Shown: one piece after another, positions 5,936 to 6,419 of the stretch
Numbering within the stretch: position 1 is the first letter of the stretch
Layout of the letters: every line of letters begins with the position of its first letter
Source: Gammaproteobacteria bacterium
Lineage (GTDB): Bacteria; Pseudomonadota; Gammaproteobacteria; Pseudomonadales; Azotimanducaceae
Assembly (NCBI GenBank): GCA_018667205.1
Contig: JABIVN010000547.1
Span: forward strand, 1 to 6,419
DNA length: 6,419 bases
Direction of reading: 5' to 3'
The notes under the pieces: generated by a model
Databases searched by the model: none
What the model was told of the DNA's origin: nothing
What the model saw: the letters and a program-made list of their open reading frames with translations, nothing else
Program-made: the position numbers and the translations under genes

Positions 5936-5970
5936 TTTTCCACATTCTCTGTGGATAAGTCTGGTGATAA
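5936..5970. promoter_or_regulatory. DnaA-box cluster, unit 2
   Basis: The same arrangement is kept: TTTTCCACA (5936-5944), TGTGGATAA (5950-5958) and TGGTGATAA (5962-5970). Only one base in the inter-box spacer differs from unit 1, although the units overall are about 15% diverged, which points to constraint on the boxes and their spacing. Confidence 0.65.
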
Positions 5971-6348
5971 GCCACACTTGTCCCCATAACCAGCTATCTG
6001 CATCGCCTCCCGCCTGCTGGTCGTTTTTTAACCACTTTAATTAAACCTATATAAAACAATGACTTAAATAACGCCAAGCTCCCGCCGTCACTTTTATAAC
6101 ACAAGCTACCTGGTTTTTGATCTGACCCCACTCAATGTGAATATCTCATTGCATTAATCAGCAGAAACGCCCTAATTTTCAGTGTCCAGGCGCTTTTTTT
6201 GTGCAGAAAGTCGACACCTGCCCCTTGGAACAGACAAAGTCTGCTCAACACAAAGTGCCATTCCCTAGCTCCGTTTTGTCTAAACCTTTACCTACCAATT
6301 AAATGTCATTCTTAAAGACAAGGAGTCTCGACCAACAGCACTAAATAG
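5936..6348. repeat. Array unit 2
   Basis: Second full unit, 413 bp because one C is missing from the AACCACC stretch. It keeps the DnaA-box cluster, the AT-rich tract (about 6023-6071), the GATCTGACCCC block and the CAATG/CATTG dyad, but has lost the GGTTA arm seen in unit 1. Confidence 0.9.
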
Positions 6349-6383
6349 TTTTCCACATTTTCTGTGGATAAGTCTGGTGATAA
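6349..6383. promoter_or_regulatory. DnaA-box cluster, unit 3
   Basis: The same three 9-mers recur at 6349-6357, 6363-6371 and 6375-6383, with spacing identical to the other units and a sequence identical to unit 1 over these 35 bp. Confidence 0.65.
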
Positions 6384-6419
6384 GCCACACTTGTCCCCAT
6401 AACCAGCTATCTGCATCGC
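6349..6419. repeat. Array unit 3, truncated by window edge
   Basis: The first 71 bp of a third unit, 70 of 71 identical to unit 2, including all three DnaA-box-like 9-mers. The higher match to unit 2 than to unit 1 suggests more recent duplication or homogenisation on the right side of the array. Confidence 0.9.

Larger units (their letters stand above)
5395..6419. other. Gene-free kilobase dominated by a long tandem repeat
   Basis: No open frame here looks like a gene: the only longer frame entering it is antisense to the hydrolase. The first 75 bp or so is the hydrolase leader; the rest is the tandem array listed separately. Comparing the two full repeat units shows substitutions in no codon pattern and a 1-bp indel, which argues against a conserved small protein. 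Confidence 0.75.
5470..6419. repeat. Tandem array of a ~414-bp unit carrying DnaA-box clusters
   Basis: The array contains a degenerate stub (about 5470-5521), unit 1 (5522-5935, 414 bp), unit 2 (5936-6348, 413 bp) and a truncated unit 3 (6349-6419). Units 1 and 2 differ at about 62 positions, roughly 85% identity by hand alignment. Unit 3 differs from unit 2 at one of 71 positions and from unit 1 at four. The stub shares ACCTTGG and a GCGCTG-like end with the last 50 bp of the units, so the duplication frame began further left and has decayed. Conservation is uneven: the first 70 bp, an AT-rich block, a GATCTGACCCC block and a CAGAAAGTCGACACCTG block are nearly invariant, while the segments between and the last 80 bp diverge. 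The array leaves the window on the right, so copy number is unknown. Confidence 0.93.

Noticed and set aside
5470..6419. A CRISPR array or plasmid iteron cluster.
   Set aside because: The period is about 414 bp with related sequence throughout. CRISPR needs short repeats with unique spacers, and iterons are short units repeated every 20 bp or so.
5522..6419. Calling the array the chromosomal oriC.
   Set aside because: Consensus DnaA boxes and AT-rich DNA alone are not enough; no dnaA, dnaN, rpmH or gidA gene is in the window and skew cannot be judged from 6 kb.

Overview
The window reads as a bacterial chromosome fragment. All seven genes are on the minus strand, so transcription runs from high to low coordinates. 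Its core is a coenzyme F420 biosynthesis and recycling cluster. In transcription order it holds npdG (NADPH:F420 reductase), cofE (F420-0:gamma-glutamyl ligase), cofD (phospholactate-type transferase), cofC (guanylyltransferase) and the first 59 codons of fbiC/cofG (deazaflavin synthase), which runs off the left edge. Gene contacts are very tight: a 1-nt overlap (npdG/cofE), 9 nt (cofE/cofD) and 2 nt (cofD/cofC). A 72-nt spacer carrying a 14-bp tandem repeat then precedes fbiC. A plausible sigma70-like promoter lies just upstream of npdG, and a perfect 7+5+7 inverted repeat overlaps its -10 element.

Upstream of the F420 operon is a separate two-gene unit. It encodes a family VIII esterase/beta-lactamase-like serine hydrolase, followed by an overlapping TTG-started gene for an archaeal-type TrmY (tRNA pseudouridine-54 N1-methyltransferase family). 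The trmY stop codon lies inside a 30-bp sequence that is repeated 83 bp further downstream.

The right-hand kilobase (5395-6419) has no convincing gene. Most of it is a tandem array of a unit of about 414 bp: a degenerate stub, two full copies about 85% identical by hand count, and a third copy cut by the window edge. Each full unit opens with a cluster of DnaA-box-like 9-mers (TTTTCCACA, TGTGGATAA and a variant TGGTGATAA), followed by an AT-rich stretch. This is the most unusual structure in the window. It looks like origin-type or DnaA-titration DNA, but the window has no dnaA, rpmH or gidA to confirm that.

The organism is most likely a proteobacterium, with gammaproteobacteria my best guess from the style of the DnaA-box block and the presence of a bacterial TrmY. 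F420 genes are uncommon in that group, so lateral acquisition is plausible. That assignment is inference. Together the F420 genes would make the deazaflavin (FbiC), build the phospho-acid side chain (CofC, CofD), add glutamates (CofE) and keep the cofactor reduced using NADPH (NpdG). No F420-dependent user enzyme is visible here.
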